Of a DNA stretch of 64,000 bases, positions 1 to 11,429 are shown in pieces. The stretch is taken from the NCBI RefSeq assembly GCF_000328475.2, contig NC_026495.1, positions 434,001-498,000 on the forward strand, written 5' to 3'. The position numbers and the translations under genes are program-made. Every line of letters starts with the position of its first letter. Within the stretch, counting starts at the first letter, position 1. Source of the DNA: Mycosarcoma maydis (lineage: Eukaryota > Basidiomycota > Ustilaginomycetes > Ustilaginales). The notes under the pieces are model-generated. The model did not search any database. It worked only from the letters and a program-made list of their open reading frames with translations, and had not been told where the DNA came from.

Positions 1-23
1 GAGAGAGAGAGAGAGAGAGAGAG
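1..23. repeat. (GA)n microsatellite
   Basis: A pure GA dinucleotide run fills the left edge of the window and may extend beyond it. Confidence 0.95.
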
Positions 24-2643
24 CAGATGAGGTCAAGCGCAAGGCTCCGCAGCGGTGGACGCTACTTTGAGCCTCATCTGGGTGTGAAGAATTGTGCATG
101 ACTCAAAGCTGTGGCCGAAGCCTTCTCTCTTTCGGGTGACGGCAGCGACGTCGGCAATTGATCTTGGTTGGCGGGCGGACTGAGCCTGGATGACTGATGC
201 AGTCTGAGTTGTTAGCTGGAGGGCGGGTTGGATTGCACTTCATTCGCGCTGGGTTCAAAGATGTGAGCGAAAATCGAAGCTCCGCGGGCGATTTACCTTG
301 TTGGCTACTGGCGAGCCTGTTTCTGACTGACTATGTTTCTGTATCAAACAAAATCACTCGATGCATGCGTTCTGCTGAACGGCAACACTTTGCATTGTCC
401 GAGGCACTTTGCGCGAAAAGATGCTTGCGGCTGTGCATGTTCCTTTTGCACGAGTCGACGAACACCGTCATTCGCTTTTCGCTTTTCGGTTTTCTTAAAA
501 CTATTCAGTCCCGCCGCCGCTTTCGTCTCTGAAACAGCCACCAGCACTAGTGCCATTGAATGGCATGCGGTGCGTGCGCGATCAATTGATAGATGGCGCG
601 CGTTGACGCCTGACCAAACTTGGCAACGAACAAAGGGACCGCACCGAGCGGGATGCTGGGTTGTGGGAAGCTAACTACATCTTATAGGTTAAGCCTGTTC
701 ATTTTTCTTAGAAGCATGTTGGTGGCTGCCGACGAGGGTAAGGGAAGACCCAAATGGGGGATCCTTACAAGCTTGGCTTTTGACGCGAGTCGAGATTTGG
801 CGCCGAGCCGTGAGGGCTGTCTGTGGCTGTTGTTACGGTACCTCTGTGCCATGCGATCGCAATCGTGAATTGCTCGTGAACGTCGCCGCGGAATTCTTGT
901 CCCTATCCCTATCCCTGTCCCTGTCGCTCCTCGCATCTCGCTCGGTCACGCGCCTGTGCTTGCAATCACGAATAACTTAGCTGCACTTTGCGCTGACTGC
1001 TGGATGCATATTGGTAACTCAAGCCAATCTCAGCTGAGCCAGTCACTTCTCAGTCGGCACTTCTCAGCCCGCAAATTGGTTTGTGGAGATGGCAGCGTTG
1101 AGGCGGGAGAGGAGGCTGTTGCATTCAAAAGCGCAATCAAATTGATGCTGCATAGCTCGTCCCGGAGGCTTACATGCGAGGCGGTGTTGGTGAGACTGCG
1201 CTGGAGCATTCTGCCTTTCTGAAGCACCTCGAATAACTTGGTCAACAACAACATGAGTAAACTTAGTCAAGGAAGGCGAGGAGGCCATGCGAAGCGAAAT
1301 GAACAATTATAAAGATTTGAAACTGTGTTCGTATGTTCGTTTTCAATCGTGAATGTGCGTTCTCGGATCAAGCTCGATTAAGCACAGCTGGGTATTTCCT
1401 GGGTGAAAATCAACCAACTCCCGCTCGACCTTCGGCTCACCCGCCAACCACAAGGCGCGGTCTCACCCGGATTCATTCAGCCACGAGCATGGCTTGACTT
1501 GGAGCCACACGCGAAACGTGCCTCGAGACAGAGAGTGAGCTTGACCTGCGGTTTTCTTTTCCTTTGCTAGTGTTGTTTATTTATTTATTTTAAAATTGTT
1601 GTTTGGGACAGTGTATCGAGCATCAACTTGCCGCCGCACTGCCCCTTGGCGTCGGCTGGCGAAGCCGCGAGCGCGCTGGTAAACTTGATGCTAGATGGGT
1701 GACAGGCTTGCATCTTTGGCCTAGTCGGTTCCTCGTAACGGTTGCTGGTTGGCGCCACCTGGGCTCATGTTCATTTGCATCACATCCCCTTTCTTTTGTT
1801 TAGCACTCCTGCAGAAGATCCTACCTCCACTCGTGACTATGTATTGTGAATTGGACGGCAGTCGGGCGGAGCTGCGTGTTGGTCAGTCAATTGAATAGAG
1901 TGGTGGAGTTTTTAACTTCCCGCCAGGCGCAGTGTGTGACCAAAGTCACTCACCAATTCTGGGCTTTGCATTTCACCTCATGTCGGTCGGAGTGTTTGTT
2001 TCCCTCGTCAGCTGCTGCCACTGTCACCATTCAAGATTCTGGCTGCAATTCCACTTTCCGCTTCCACCTGAGCTAGTTAGCTCGGCTCCTGTTACTCTTC
2101 TCCTCCTCCTTCTCTCCTATCCATATTCTGATTCCTTCTGACAACTCATCCAGCAGCGCCGGTAGCAGCGCTGGACCTTTCTTACTGTCTCCTCTTCCTT
2201 ACTGCTTACTTCTCATCCTTCTTCTCACTCAGTATCACTCACATCCTTTCTTCTCATCCAAGTCATCGCACGCTTCTCTCTATCACGCTTTCGCAAATCA
2301 CATATCGTCTTCCTTATCCGCTACGACACTCGCTCTCTTTTGTCAGCGCTCCTTGACGGTACCGCCCCTTCCTGTGATCACTCTGCCATCATCACCTTGA
2401 TTGACGCCCCAAAGTTCGGTTTCCCCTAATCTGTCGCACTCGGCAGTCTACAGTGCTCTCTCCTCGCGCCACGCACACGCCCACGCCCACTCCTTCTCGA
2501 CCGTCCGCATCGAGTAGCACGACCGTCAACTTGTATACTCAGCTATTTCCATCGCCTTGCATTCCAAGTCCACCTGCTTTCCTACCTACGCGAACCCTCA
2601 CGGCCTTGCTAGCCTCATCGACTCTTTAGCTGCGCTACGCTCC

Positions 2644-2712
2644 ATGCCTCACAGCTTCCAAGTCTGATCAACTTTTACCAACTCGATGCTGGCTTCTTCC
2701 TTGTCTACCTGA
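2644..2712 (+). promoter_or_regulatory. Two short upstream ORFs in the cyclin leader
   Basis: Two small ATG-initiated frames lie in the presumed leader: 2644-2667 (7 codons then TGA) and 2686-2712 (8 codons then TGA). Neither is in frame with the cyclin ATG at 2832. If transcription starts upstream of 2644 they could reduce translation of the main frame. The transcription start is not known from sequence alone. Confidence 0.4.
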
Positions 2713-2831
2713 TCCTCGCATTTACCAATCGCGCGCAGCCTTGCCATCCCAAGCTTTCAAGCTTTCTCAAACAGCTCTGGCAGCCAATTGTTACCAAGCT
2801 TGTCTAGCCCTTCACCGTCTTCACTTCCACC

Positions 2832-3896
2832 ATGGTCTACATCGCACAATCACAACCGGCACTACCTATCTCTGAAGGCTTCCATAAGGACCTTCCTTGT
2901 GGTGGCGCCGCCTACTTTGGCAAGGAGAATTGGCCACGCTCTCAAAAGCAATCCAACAGCTTAGCTACCACACTTCGGCAATCAGACGCTGCCCCTTCTC
3001 TTCCTGCCGTCTCTTTTTCAAAATCAACGAACCTGGACGCCCAAGTGGAAACTGAAACGGCTCCAGCACCCGCAAACTCGAGCCATGACGATGCTGACCT
3101 CAAGTCTTCGACATCCGTCAGCGACTGGTGTGCTCAGATGGTATGCTACATTTGGTTTAGCGGCATCGACAGCCACGAGCCCAGTCACTCGCTCTCTTCC
3201 ATCTCCAGTCCCGCATCTCGTCCTGGCCGCCTCTCTGTCACCAGCTCACCTACCTCTTCTACATCATTTGCAGCACACCGGCGTCACTCGAAAAAGCTGA
3301 GCCTTGGCAGTCTCTCTGAGGCCGTCTCATTTTCGGTGCGTGACCTTCACAACGCTGTTGAGGCACATGCGCGCTCCGCTGTCGATTCGAGCCACTCGCG
3401 TCCCACTGCAAGCGAACGCTCCAATGATCCTCGGCTGCTCCGCCTCTTCCCACGACGCCGCTTCACCGACTTTGTTCGTAACATGCTCAACACTACGCAG
3501 GTATCCAAGTCAGTCATCATTCTCGCCCTCCTCTACATCCACCGACTCAAATCGAAGAACCCAGGACTTCGCGGTCAGGATGGCAGCGAGTTCCGTCTCT
3601 TTGTCACTGCCCTCATGCTGGCCAACAAGTTCCTCGACGACCACACTTACACCAACAAGACCTGGTCCGAGCTCTCTGGCCTCAAACTTAAGGACGTCAC
3701 CAAGATGGAGATCGAATTTTGGCTCGGTCTTTCTTCCAACATTCACGCTTCCGATGCTGACTTTCGCAGCTGGATCGGCACCCTCGAAATTCTCGCCGAA
3801 CGCCGTCGACTCGCTCTCGGTGCGCATGAAGCCGAACAGATGCGCCAAGCCGCTCTTCGCCAGCATGGCTTTGCTCAACAACAACAACAACAACAA

Positions 3897-3937
<41 letters not shown>

Positions 3938-3938
3938 A

Positions 3939-3979
<41 letters not shown>

Positions 3980-5000
3980 ACAACAAGACTCGACTAGGCA
4001 GCCAGCGCTGCTCTCGCCTGTTCAGGCACCCGGTTTCGGCTCGACATACGACGCTCCTCGCCGCATCGCCCACAACTCTCGCGTCAGTCAGTCGCGATCA
4101 TGGTCGCCTGAGCACCTTGCTCTCGACTCTCGACCTCGCTCGTCATCTGCCACTTCGGCCACCAGCCACTTGAGCCATGTGTATGCCTCTGCTCCCGCTC
4201 CCGTCGCGATGCCCCGATTCGACCTCGACGCCAGCGTACAGGCCATGATGAACAACGCTGGTTACCTGACACCAGCTTCGTCGTCTGCTGAGACCAAGTT
4301 GGCCGCCAACCTCTTGCCGATCGGTGCAGGTCACCACGACGTCGTTGCCGGCAGCAAAAGGAGCTTCGGGCAGCACGCACAGACGAGTCCACTTGGCCAG
4401 CGCCACTGCTACCATTCGAACACGCCTTCGCCTGAGCGCAACGCTAAGCGACGTCAGATGGGCGGCGACGGCCGAGCGCTACAGGCGTTCACCTCGGGCT
4501 CTCGCAACTACGGTCTCAGCCCTCCCTTTGCTCAACCGTGCCCTAGAAGCGTGTTTGAGCCGCTCGTCTCGACACCCAACACTCTGCTTGCGCCATACGT
4601 GATGCAGCATCCTCAGCCAGGTGCGAGCGGGGTGTTGGCCAAGCACCATGCTCTGGCGTACTGGCAATTGGCGGCTGGATACGATCGAGGTATCCTGGGC
4701 GTTCACATGCCTTGTGGCGGTGACTACTTCCACTGGCAGCAGCCAACGCATCCCGGCAGCGGAGAGCAGGAGCAGGTGGAAAACATGGTGATCCGCAAGC
4801 CCTTGTCTGCTACTACGCCCTACCCCACGCCTCCAATCGACGCCTTCACTCCGTTCCATCACCAGCCGCATGCTCACAGCTACGTTGCCAAGCAAGCACT
4901 CGTCCACGGCTGCGCGCAATACCCGGTCCAGCCGGCGGCCCATGCGCCTTTCAACAACGCAGAAGCACACTACGTCGACCCGCTCTTGATTCGCTACTAG
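2832..5000 (+). CDS. Pho85-type (Pcl1/2-like) cyclin with long polyglutamine tract
   Basis: A 722-residue protein. Near residue 100 it carries CAQMVCYIWF, which resembles the conserved segment N-terminal to the cyclin box in fungal Pcl1/Pcl2-type cyclins. The cyclin box runs from about residue 207 to 325, with landmarks RRRFTDFVRNML, ALLYIHRLK, LMLANKFLDDHTYTN and KMEIEFWLGL. Such cyclins activate the Pho85/CDK5-type kinase and link the cell cycle to polarity. A run of 37 glutamines (residues 349-385) follows, and the C-terminal 330 residues are Ser/Pro/His-rich and probably disordered, so the protein is much longer than yeast Pcl1 (about 280 residues). The start ATG has a strong context (CCACCATGG). 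U. maydis has a known Pho85 cyclin, Pcl12; whether this is its orthologue needs an alignment. Convergent with the next gene. Confidence 0.85.
3876..3986 (+). repeat. CAA/CAG repeat encoding 37 Gln
   Basis: Thirty-seven consecutive glutamine codons with CAA and CAG intermixed. The interruption pattern lowers slippage compared with a pure repeat, but the tract is still a likely length polymorphism between strains. Confidence 0.95.
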
Positions 5001-5302
5001 CTGTCGAATTTTCAAAGACAATATCTGCAAGCTCTGTCTGTCTGTTTCTCGCTCTCCTTTGCACACCAAGTCTCAGTTTCTTAGCATCATTACCATCATC
5101 ATTATTGTACTTTTAAGCAAACCAAACACACAAGCATTCATGATTCTTAGGGGTTTCTCTGTAGTCTTGCTAGGTTCCCGGTGCATTTGCAAGCAATGTC
5201 TCGTCGCACAATGGTTTGGGGTGTTGGGTGAGAGATGTGAATGGTACGTGCGAGGGTGGTTTGAGAGGAGGGAGTGGTATCAAGGAGTGGATGGAAGGGC
5301 GG
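5001..5302. other. Convergent intergenic spacer
   Basis: This is the 3' end region shared by the cyclin gene and the WD40 gene. An A/T-rich ATC/ATT patch at about 5084-5120 is the only feature and may serve polyadenylation. No gene seen. Confidence 0.5.
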
Positions 5303-7090
5303 TTAGAGGAGGGTTGCGGTAGCGCTGGGGAGGCGGGTGTCGTTGAGGGTGTATTTGGCGATGACGCGTTCGGTGGATATGTAGATGTGTTCTGCGTCTG
5401 GATCCCAGCATAGGCCGCTGATGTTGATCGAGTGCGAGTCGGGTCTGTGGGGTGGGGAGGGATGGTTGATGGCGGCGGTGAGGAGGTCATGACGTCGCGA
5501 GGTGGTCGAGGTGGTTGAGGTGGGGTTGGTGAGCCAGTCGGGCATCGAGGTGGAGCTTCTGGGCGACGAGGTTGGGTGCGAGTTGCGATCGACCAGGTTG
5601 ATGGCGCGGTTCCACTCGCGCATAAATGTGGCATGGATCATCGTCCTCCTCTCGCGATCCCTGGTGATCGCCTCATCGCCTCCCGTGACCAGTCGAAACC
5701 TCTCGTCCGCCACCAAGCGCCTCTCGACCCATCCATCCGCACTCGTACCCGTACTCGCACTGCCACTACACTCCCTCGGCGCAACCGGTGCCGGCACACT
5801 CTGCGTCTCGGAAAACGTAATCGTATCCGTCACATTCCAAAAGTTTCTGTGCTCAGTAAACGCCAGAAATCTTCCGCACGGCGAAAACTTGGCCACCCTA
5901 GCCGCTCCACTACCAGCATTCGCCTGACACGTGCTAACAGCAGCCAGCCTCCGACTACTGCGAACGTCCCAGACGGAAACGACACCGTCCTGACTCGCCA
6001 CTGCAAACTTGGATCCATCCGGTGACCACGTGGTTGAAAAGCACGCATCGCTCGAAGCATTGTACGTGGCCACTTTGACATGTTCGCCTGAGCGAGAGAC
6101 CGAATGGATAAACACTTCGGGAGTATCGCCGACCGCAATGAGCGTTCGCTGATCGGGCGAGAGCGACGAGTGGTTGATCGCCGTAGGAAACTGCAGCGTC
6201 GTGCTGCGCGAGAGACCAGGCAGACCCGATTCGATGCGTCCGCCTGTACCGGGCGTGGATTTCGGCGGCCGAAGCTTGTACAGCTTGATGGATTGGTCAT
6301 TGTTTGAAACCATGACTTTGATGGGTGCCACGATGTGATCGGCGATCGGGGCGCTAGTGGTAGCGCCGATGCTAGATTGTGCCGGCGCTGATCGTCGCCA
6401 TCGAGAAGAACGATTGACGGTATTGGCATCAAAGCCGTATGCGGCAGCGAGCTCTTCAAAAACGCTCTCGGAAAGTTCGGCTTCCATCTCTTCGTCGCCA
6501 AATAGCAGACCCGGCCTGGCGACGTTGGAAGTGGAGGAGAATGTGAACGAAGAAGGCTCGTCTCTGGCCCAAGGCGAATAGGAGAGTGTGCAAGATGCAT
6601 CGACGACATCTTTCGACGCACTTGTCGACGTAGACGCAGACGCTTGCGAGGAGCTGCACTGCAATCGACTGGAATCATGATGGAGATCAGGCTGAATGGT
6701 GATGGCGTTGTTGATAGAGCCTCCGGTAGGCGTACGCAACAGCCACGGCGCCGGCGGCCTTTCTGCATACGACTGGTCCGAATGCAATTGCGGAGCGGTA
6801 GAAGAAGGCGAGTGAAGCGGACGCAGTGCTAGCTCGCCATGCTGTCCACCTGCCGCGAGAAGACCACAGCCGGTAGTAAGACAGTTGGGCTGGAAGTCGA
6901 GCGTGCAGTACGTGGAAGTCGGCTTGAGCGTGGTAAAGTCGGCTTGCTCGATTTGAAGACGACTGACAAAGAGCACCTTATCTTTGACGCCGGTATGCTG
7001 GAGTAGATCGCGTAGTTGAAGATGATGGATGTTGACGCGCGCCTGGATGATTTCGGGATTAGTATCGATGTGCTCGATGCCGCGAGTCAT
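5303..7090 (-). CDS. WD40-repeat protein, possibly of the fungal DUF2415 type
   Basis: A 595-residue protein. The frame is open five codons further upstream, but only from a TTG; the first ATG is at 7090. WD-like blades are visible in the middle: HSSLSPDQRTLIAVGDTPEV (about residue 305), FSTTWSPDGSKFAVASQDG followed by VSVWDVRSS (about 350), and VAKFSPCGRFLAFTEHR (about 400). The last segment, ISGLCWDPDAEHIYISTE followed by VIAKYTLND (about 555-585), resembles the C-terminal end of fungal WD40 proteins carrying DUF2415; that family link is from memory and moderate. The first 200 residues and the stretch between blades are Ser/Thr-rich. The family has no well-defined function; a scaffold role is inference. 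Divergent from the Snt2-like gene across a 4.3 kb gap. Confidence 0.75.
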   Translation of the reverse strand: MTRGIEHIDTNPEIIQARVNIHHLQLRDLLQHTGVKDKVLFVSRLQIEQADFTTLKPTSTYCTLDFQPNCLTTGCGLLAAGGQHGELALRPLHSPSSTAPQLHSDQSYAERPPAPWLLRTPTGGSINNAITIQPDLHHDSSRLQCSSSQASASTSTSASKDVVDASCTLSYSPWARDEPSSFTFSSTSNVARPGLLFGDEEMEAELSESVFEELAAAYGFDANTVNRSSRWRRSAPAQSSIGATTSAPIADHIVAPIKVMVSNNDQSIKLYKLRPPKSTPGTGGRIESGLPGLSRSTTLQFPTAINHSSLSPDQRTLIAVGDTPEVFIHSVSRSGEHVKVATYNASSDACFSTTWSPDGSKFAVASQDGVVSVWDVRSSRRLAAVSTCQANAGSGAARVAKFSPCGRFLAFTEHRNFWNVTDTITFSETQSVPAPVAPRECSGSASTGTSADGWVERRLVADERFRLVTGGDEAITRDRERRTMIHATFMREWNRAINLVDRNSHPTSSPRSSTSMPDWLTNPTSTTSTTSRRHDLLTAAINHPSPPHRPDSHSINISGLCWDPDAEHIYISTERVIAKYTLNDTRLPSATATLL

Positions 7091-7300
7091 ACTTGCGAGG
7101 ATCAACTAGGATGCGACGTGAGCCTCCATCGATGGTGGTGTGTCCAAAGGCACCGACGAGCAATGAGTGCTGAGCCGCTCAAGAAAGCATCAACGAGTGG
7201 CAACGTTGGATGTCGAGGGTCGAATCGAGAATCGGGATGGTGTGCGATCGAGAGGGAGAGGAGGTTAGCCCACAGGCTAAGCTAAGAGGACAAACAACTG

Positions 7301-7348
7301 TGAATCGTGAATCGTGAATCGTGAATCGTGAATCGTGAATCGTGAATG
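7301..7348. repeat. Tandem 7-bp repeat TGAATCG, about 7 copies
   Basis: Seven near-perfect consecutive units of TGAATCG. It belongs to the dispersed AATCGTGAAT motif family found across intergenic parts of this window. Confidence 0.95.
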
Positions 7349-8429
7349 CATGTACGTATCTGCAGCTCACACGGACCCTCGATTCAGATTCGTGATTTGG
7401 CTCCTGGTGACTTGACTTGAACTAAAAATCGCCAACGCAACGGTGGCGTGTGGGCAGTGTGACTTGGGCAGACCTTGAACGTAATTTCACGATTCACGGT
7501 TGCGAATCACGAATCGTGAATCTGACTGTATCACCTCCTCTTTGCTCCACACTCATGACTACGACTACCACGTACCTACTAACGGGAGATACATCGAAGC
7601 GTGAAATCCTGTCCAAGTTGACGTTTGAGTGGCGCTCGGTTCTCGCCCCCGAGTCACACGCTCACTGTGCACGATTGCTGGCAGAAGATCAGCCTCACTT
7701 TCCATCTGGTCGCCACGATTCTTGATTCGCTGAGGGTTCACGATGGATCATCGATCCGCGTTGCGGCCTCGTGACCATGACGTCGAGAGAGGCGTCGTGC
7801 CTAAGGTGCGGCTCGAGGTCCTTGCGAAATCACGAATGAGACCCAAAAAATCGAACCAACTATGTCAGCACAAACGCTCTAACATTTGAACATTTGAACT
7901 CGAACTCCAATTTCATGGTTCCGTGACCCGTGTTCCGCGTTTGCGTTTGAACCATTCACGATTCACAACTACGCGTGTCCCGTTCCTTCAGGCTTGAAAA
8001 GCATCTTATCCTGTCAAGGTCAAGCAGGTTCCAAGTTGATCCGTTGAACTCCTCCTTCCCCTTCCCCTTCCACTCTGACAACGCAAACACAAACCGAAGT
8101 GCGAAACATGGCTCGTATCGAATTAATGAAAGAGGTGTCCGCACGACACTAGTCACCCGCGGTTCAGGGTCTCGCCAAATCACAGTAACGAAAGACCAAA
8201 GCACGAGTCTAGGGGTTGAAGTCGTGAGTGCATCTCTGACGGCCGCGTTCAGCAGTGTCTGATGGGTTGCAGCAGGAAACAGAATTAATGCTGCAATGTG
8301 CAACTCTCCCGTCTCACGTCGGTAACTCTCCTCGTTCAGGATTCACGCTTATTTATCTATAAAAAAAAACGCAAAGAAGCGAGTCGATCTCAACTCTGTG
8401 ATTCTTGGCATAAGTTAGGTCTCTCTCCA

Positions 8430-8461
8430 AATCACGAATCACGAATCACGAATCACGAATC
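8430..8461. repeat. Tandem 7-bp repeat ATCACGA, over 4 copies
   Basis: A second tandem array, but with the sister unit ATCACGA (motif AATCACGAAT). Single copies follow at about 8480 and 8517. Confidence 0.95.
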
Positions 8462-11429
8462 GGCCCAGTTTGCCAGACAAATCACGAATCAAAATGTGTA
8501 ACAGGAGGGGAAAAAAATCACGAATGTCCACGAACGCGAAATTGGACTCGTGTCGCAGTGACGCAGAACCAACCTTGCGACCTGTCCCTCTGGCTGTTGG
8601 CAAGCCACCTGATAGCGACCAGCCCCTGCTTGATGCTCTCGGTCTCCAAGCAAGTTCACCTTCTCTCGTCTTAGCCGGTTCCATCTCTGCGGAACGACAG
8701 CTGACCTCGCCAGATTTCATCAAGGAAAGAGAAAACGTAGGCATTCATGCGCGCCGGAGGGGGGGATTCGGATTTACGCTGTTCCAGCCGTCCTCGCTAT
8801 CCCGCTTCGTGTCCATCCCAGTATGGGTCTGATCAATCCATGCCAATATCATGGCCCGAAGCTGTAGCCCAGCAAGAGTCAAACAGCTGAGCAGATGCGA
8901 ATTATTCGTCTGAAAAGGACAGTTGCGTTACGTACATCCGCAGTGCTTCGGAAGCTGGTGCAAGAGGGGTCCCTCCTATCGGCAACGATCGTCATCTGAT
9001 CGATGTGGGTCACTGCTGTCCCAGACCCTTTCCGTATTGAGTATATGAGCAGTATGGCTTCTGAGCTTCCACAGGTAGAAGGAGCATGGAAGCTCAGAGA
9101 TTGGACGCGCATACAAGGTTTTTCTGCATGTCACGCGCAGCCCTCTGTTCTGCTCTGTAGCGATCTGGCCGCGATGAGATCGAGCTGAAAGTGATATCAG
9201 GGTACGTCCTGGCTGCTTCTGAATACAGTGGCCTTTCTCGCTCCGCTTGTACGCCAGGAGAGATCTGCTGAGAACGGGCTGGATGAAGTTGACTGGTGAA
9301 CTTTTTGGGCGTTTGCTTTGAAATCTGCCTTTGAAAGGGTCTTTTGGGACGCCTGGATTGACACCATGTATTCAACGAGCTGGCGGTAGCGAAAACAAGC
9401 TGAGCGGCCCATCGATCATGTAGTTGGGCTATGCCGTACGGGCGTGCCCTGCGCGTGATCTTGTTGCTTGCTGTTTGCTAAACGCTTGTGGTGCACCCAC
9501 TCACGAGATCGGAACGGCCCGCAAATTTGGAAAGCAGGCGTGTCAAAATTATTATTCCTGCCGCCTGCGCATGGCTTTTTGATGACCCTGGTTTGGCTTC
9601 GCTCGGGTTCGCGGTTCGGACTGGTGCGTCGTCGGTCTCTGTGTCTCTCTGACTTAGAAGCTGCGTGTCTTGTGTCAATCAGTCAAACTTCACGCTTGAA
9701 ACTCGTCCTTGAATCTTGAGTCGTCAATCACGAATAAGGCTACAAGCGCAAACGCTTTTGGCGTACCTGTGTCGTGTTACTTGCAAAAGTCTCTGTCCCT
9801 GACTTTGTCTAAGCTAGTCAAGAGTCTTTGGACCCATCCTGTTCACCCACTCTGTCGCCGCTGTCGGCTAGTCATTCGCCTAAGCTCTACAAACAACCCT
9901 TTCCGCCTTCTCCCACTCCCACCCGAGCACGTTTCCAAGCCCGAAGCGCTCGCTCGCTCGCTCATCCCGTCTTCGCCTTTCATTCCCAGTGCTTCCAGAT
10001 CGACATCCACTCCATCCTCACCATCCATCTTTACCCCCCCATTCACCTTTCCTTCAACAGACAGGTATGTGTTTCCTTCCAAGTCCGGTTCACTTTCACC
10101 CTCGCTCTGTCCCTGGCCCGTCCCTGTGCTCCCCCGTTTGTTTGCCTGAGATGATATCAGCCCCTTCAGTTGAGCTGTCCGGGGCGCCTCTTTCTACTGT
10201 GAATAAGATCCTGCTCTGCATCCTGCATCGTGGTGATACTTTGGCCCGATCAGCCATTCCAGATGCGCTCGATCGGCTTGAGTTAGACGGCCCCTTGATC
10301 TTGGACGCTGTGATCGCCGGATGTCCCTTCACAACGAGCTGAGCGCATGATGTAGGCCTAAGGGACCACTCTGCTTTTCGATCATCGTAGCATGCGCTAC
10401 CCCGATCCTGCCATCGGAACAGCCTTGATGACGCGCTCAGTACCTCCATCGATGCTCTCCCTCCATCTCCTGCGCCGCTCGTCCTCTCTTGCCTCGGTTT
10501 TTTCTGGAACACGGCCTTTGCGGCTGCCGCTTTCTTGGCCTTGTTGACAGGCTATCAATGCTAGGAGCTTACGCCAGGTGATCCCTCCTTTGCCTCGTCC
10601 CTCTGTCTAGGGCATCCATCTTGCGCACATTCTCTTGTACACCTTTGCCCTTCGCAGCAGGCCATCAGCTCGCGTGTATTCTCTGCTGCGCATTCTTGGT
10701 GACATGGAGAGCTGACGCTTATTTTTCCAACCCTCATCTCATGGACCCCATTCTGTGATTCCTTTGGTCACGACGGCGTGGTTGGTTGCGGGCGATTTTT
10801 TCCCTTCCCACCTTAATCTGCCTACCACGAATAATTTGCGTCGGCGACTCTGCGCCAACTGTCGAACCCCCGTCATCGTCGTTGCCCCCTCCCGCTCTGC
10901 TTCTTGCACTAATTGCACCCTCCTTTGGTCACCATCCCTCTGTGTTTTTTTTCTTCCTTGCCCTCCCTTCCCCATCTCCTTTGTCCTCGTCGTCGTCCTC
11001 GTCCTCGTCCTCGTTGTTGACCAACCGCCCTGCATGTTTTCCCCTCCGACGACGCTTTTCTCTCTTTCCACTCCATTCTAGCTGGATTCAAGCTCCCTGC
11101 GCCAATCACGATTATCTCGATCTCCATTTCTTCTTTTCGCCCTCCGTCGTGCAGTGCTTTCGCCTGCGAAGCGGTTCCTCTCCCACCGCCGTCGCCGTTC
11201 CTAATCTCCACTCCCTTGCCTCGGCTTGACTCGGCGGCTTAGTTGGCACAGCTCGCGTTGATTCTCTCCAGCACCGAAGCGTCTTGGGCTGACTGCTATC
11301 GGCCTTGCTCGGGCCTTGCCTCGCTGGGAGAGGCTCTTGTTGGCTTGCTCATAACAGCAGCAGCAGCTACTTTTCTGCCTCTTGTCAGGCTGCATTCGGT
11401 TCTCCTGCCGAGCCTTGTCTCTGAAGCAC

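Larger units (their letters stand above)
1..2831. other. Gene-free region upstream of the cyclin gene
   Basis: No open frame here resembles a protein; the frames are short and of mixed composition. From about 2090 to the cyclin start the + strand becomes strongly C/T-rich, as in many fungal promoters and 5' leaders. A TTTATTTATTTATTTT patch lies near 1574-1590. This is probably promoter plus a long leader. Confidence 0.6.
7091..11429. other. 4.3 kb gene-free region between divergent genes
   Basis: No convincing protein-coding frame. The left half (7290-8530) is rich in the smut-type motif AATCGTGAAT/AATCACGAAT. From about 9840 to 11430 the + strand is C/T-rich, with runs such as CCTCGTCGTCGTCCTCGTCC near 10985, and probably forms the promoter and long leader of the Snt2-like gene. 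A good donor-like CAG|GTATGT is at 10062-10069. Short ATG frames within it look like chance. Confidence 0.55.

Noticed and set aside
3304..4173. 289-codon + frame overlapping the cyclin, with Asn/Ser repeats
   Set aside because: It is the +1 reading of the CAA/CAG repeat and cyclin box; the cyclin frame has the family motifs.
7301..8461. Tandem 7-mers as a CRISPR-like array
   Set aside because: The units are directly adjacent without unique spacers, and the genome is eukaryotic.
9709..10149. 146-codon + frame in the Snt2-like leader
   Set aside because: Its Pro/Ser/Leu composition comes from pyrimidine-rich DNA; other frames of the same DNA look alike.
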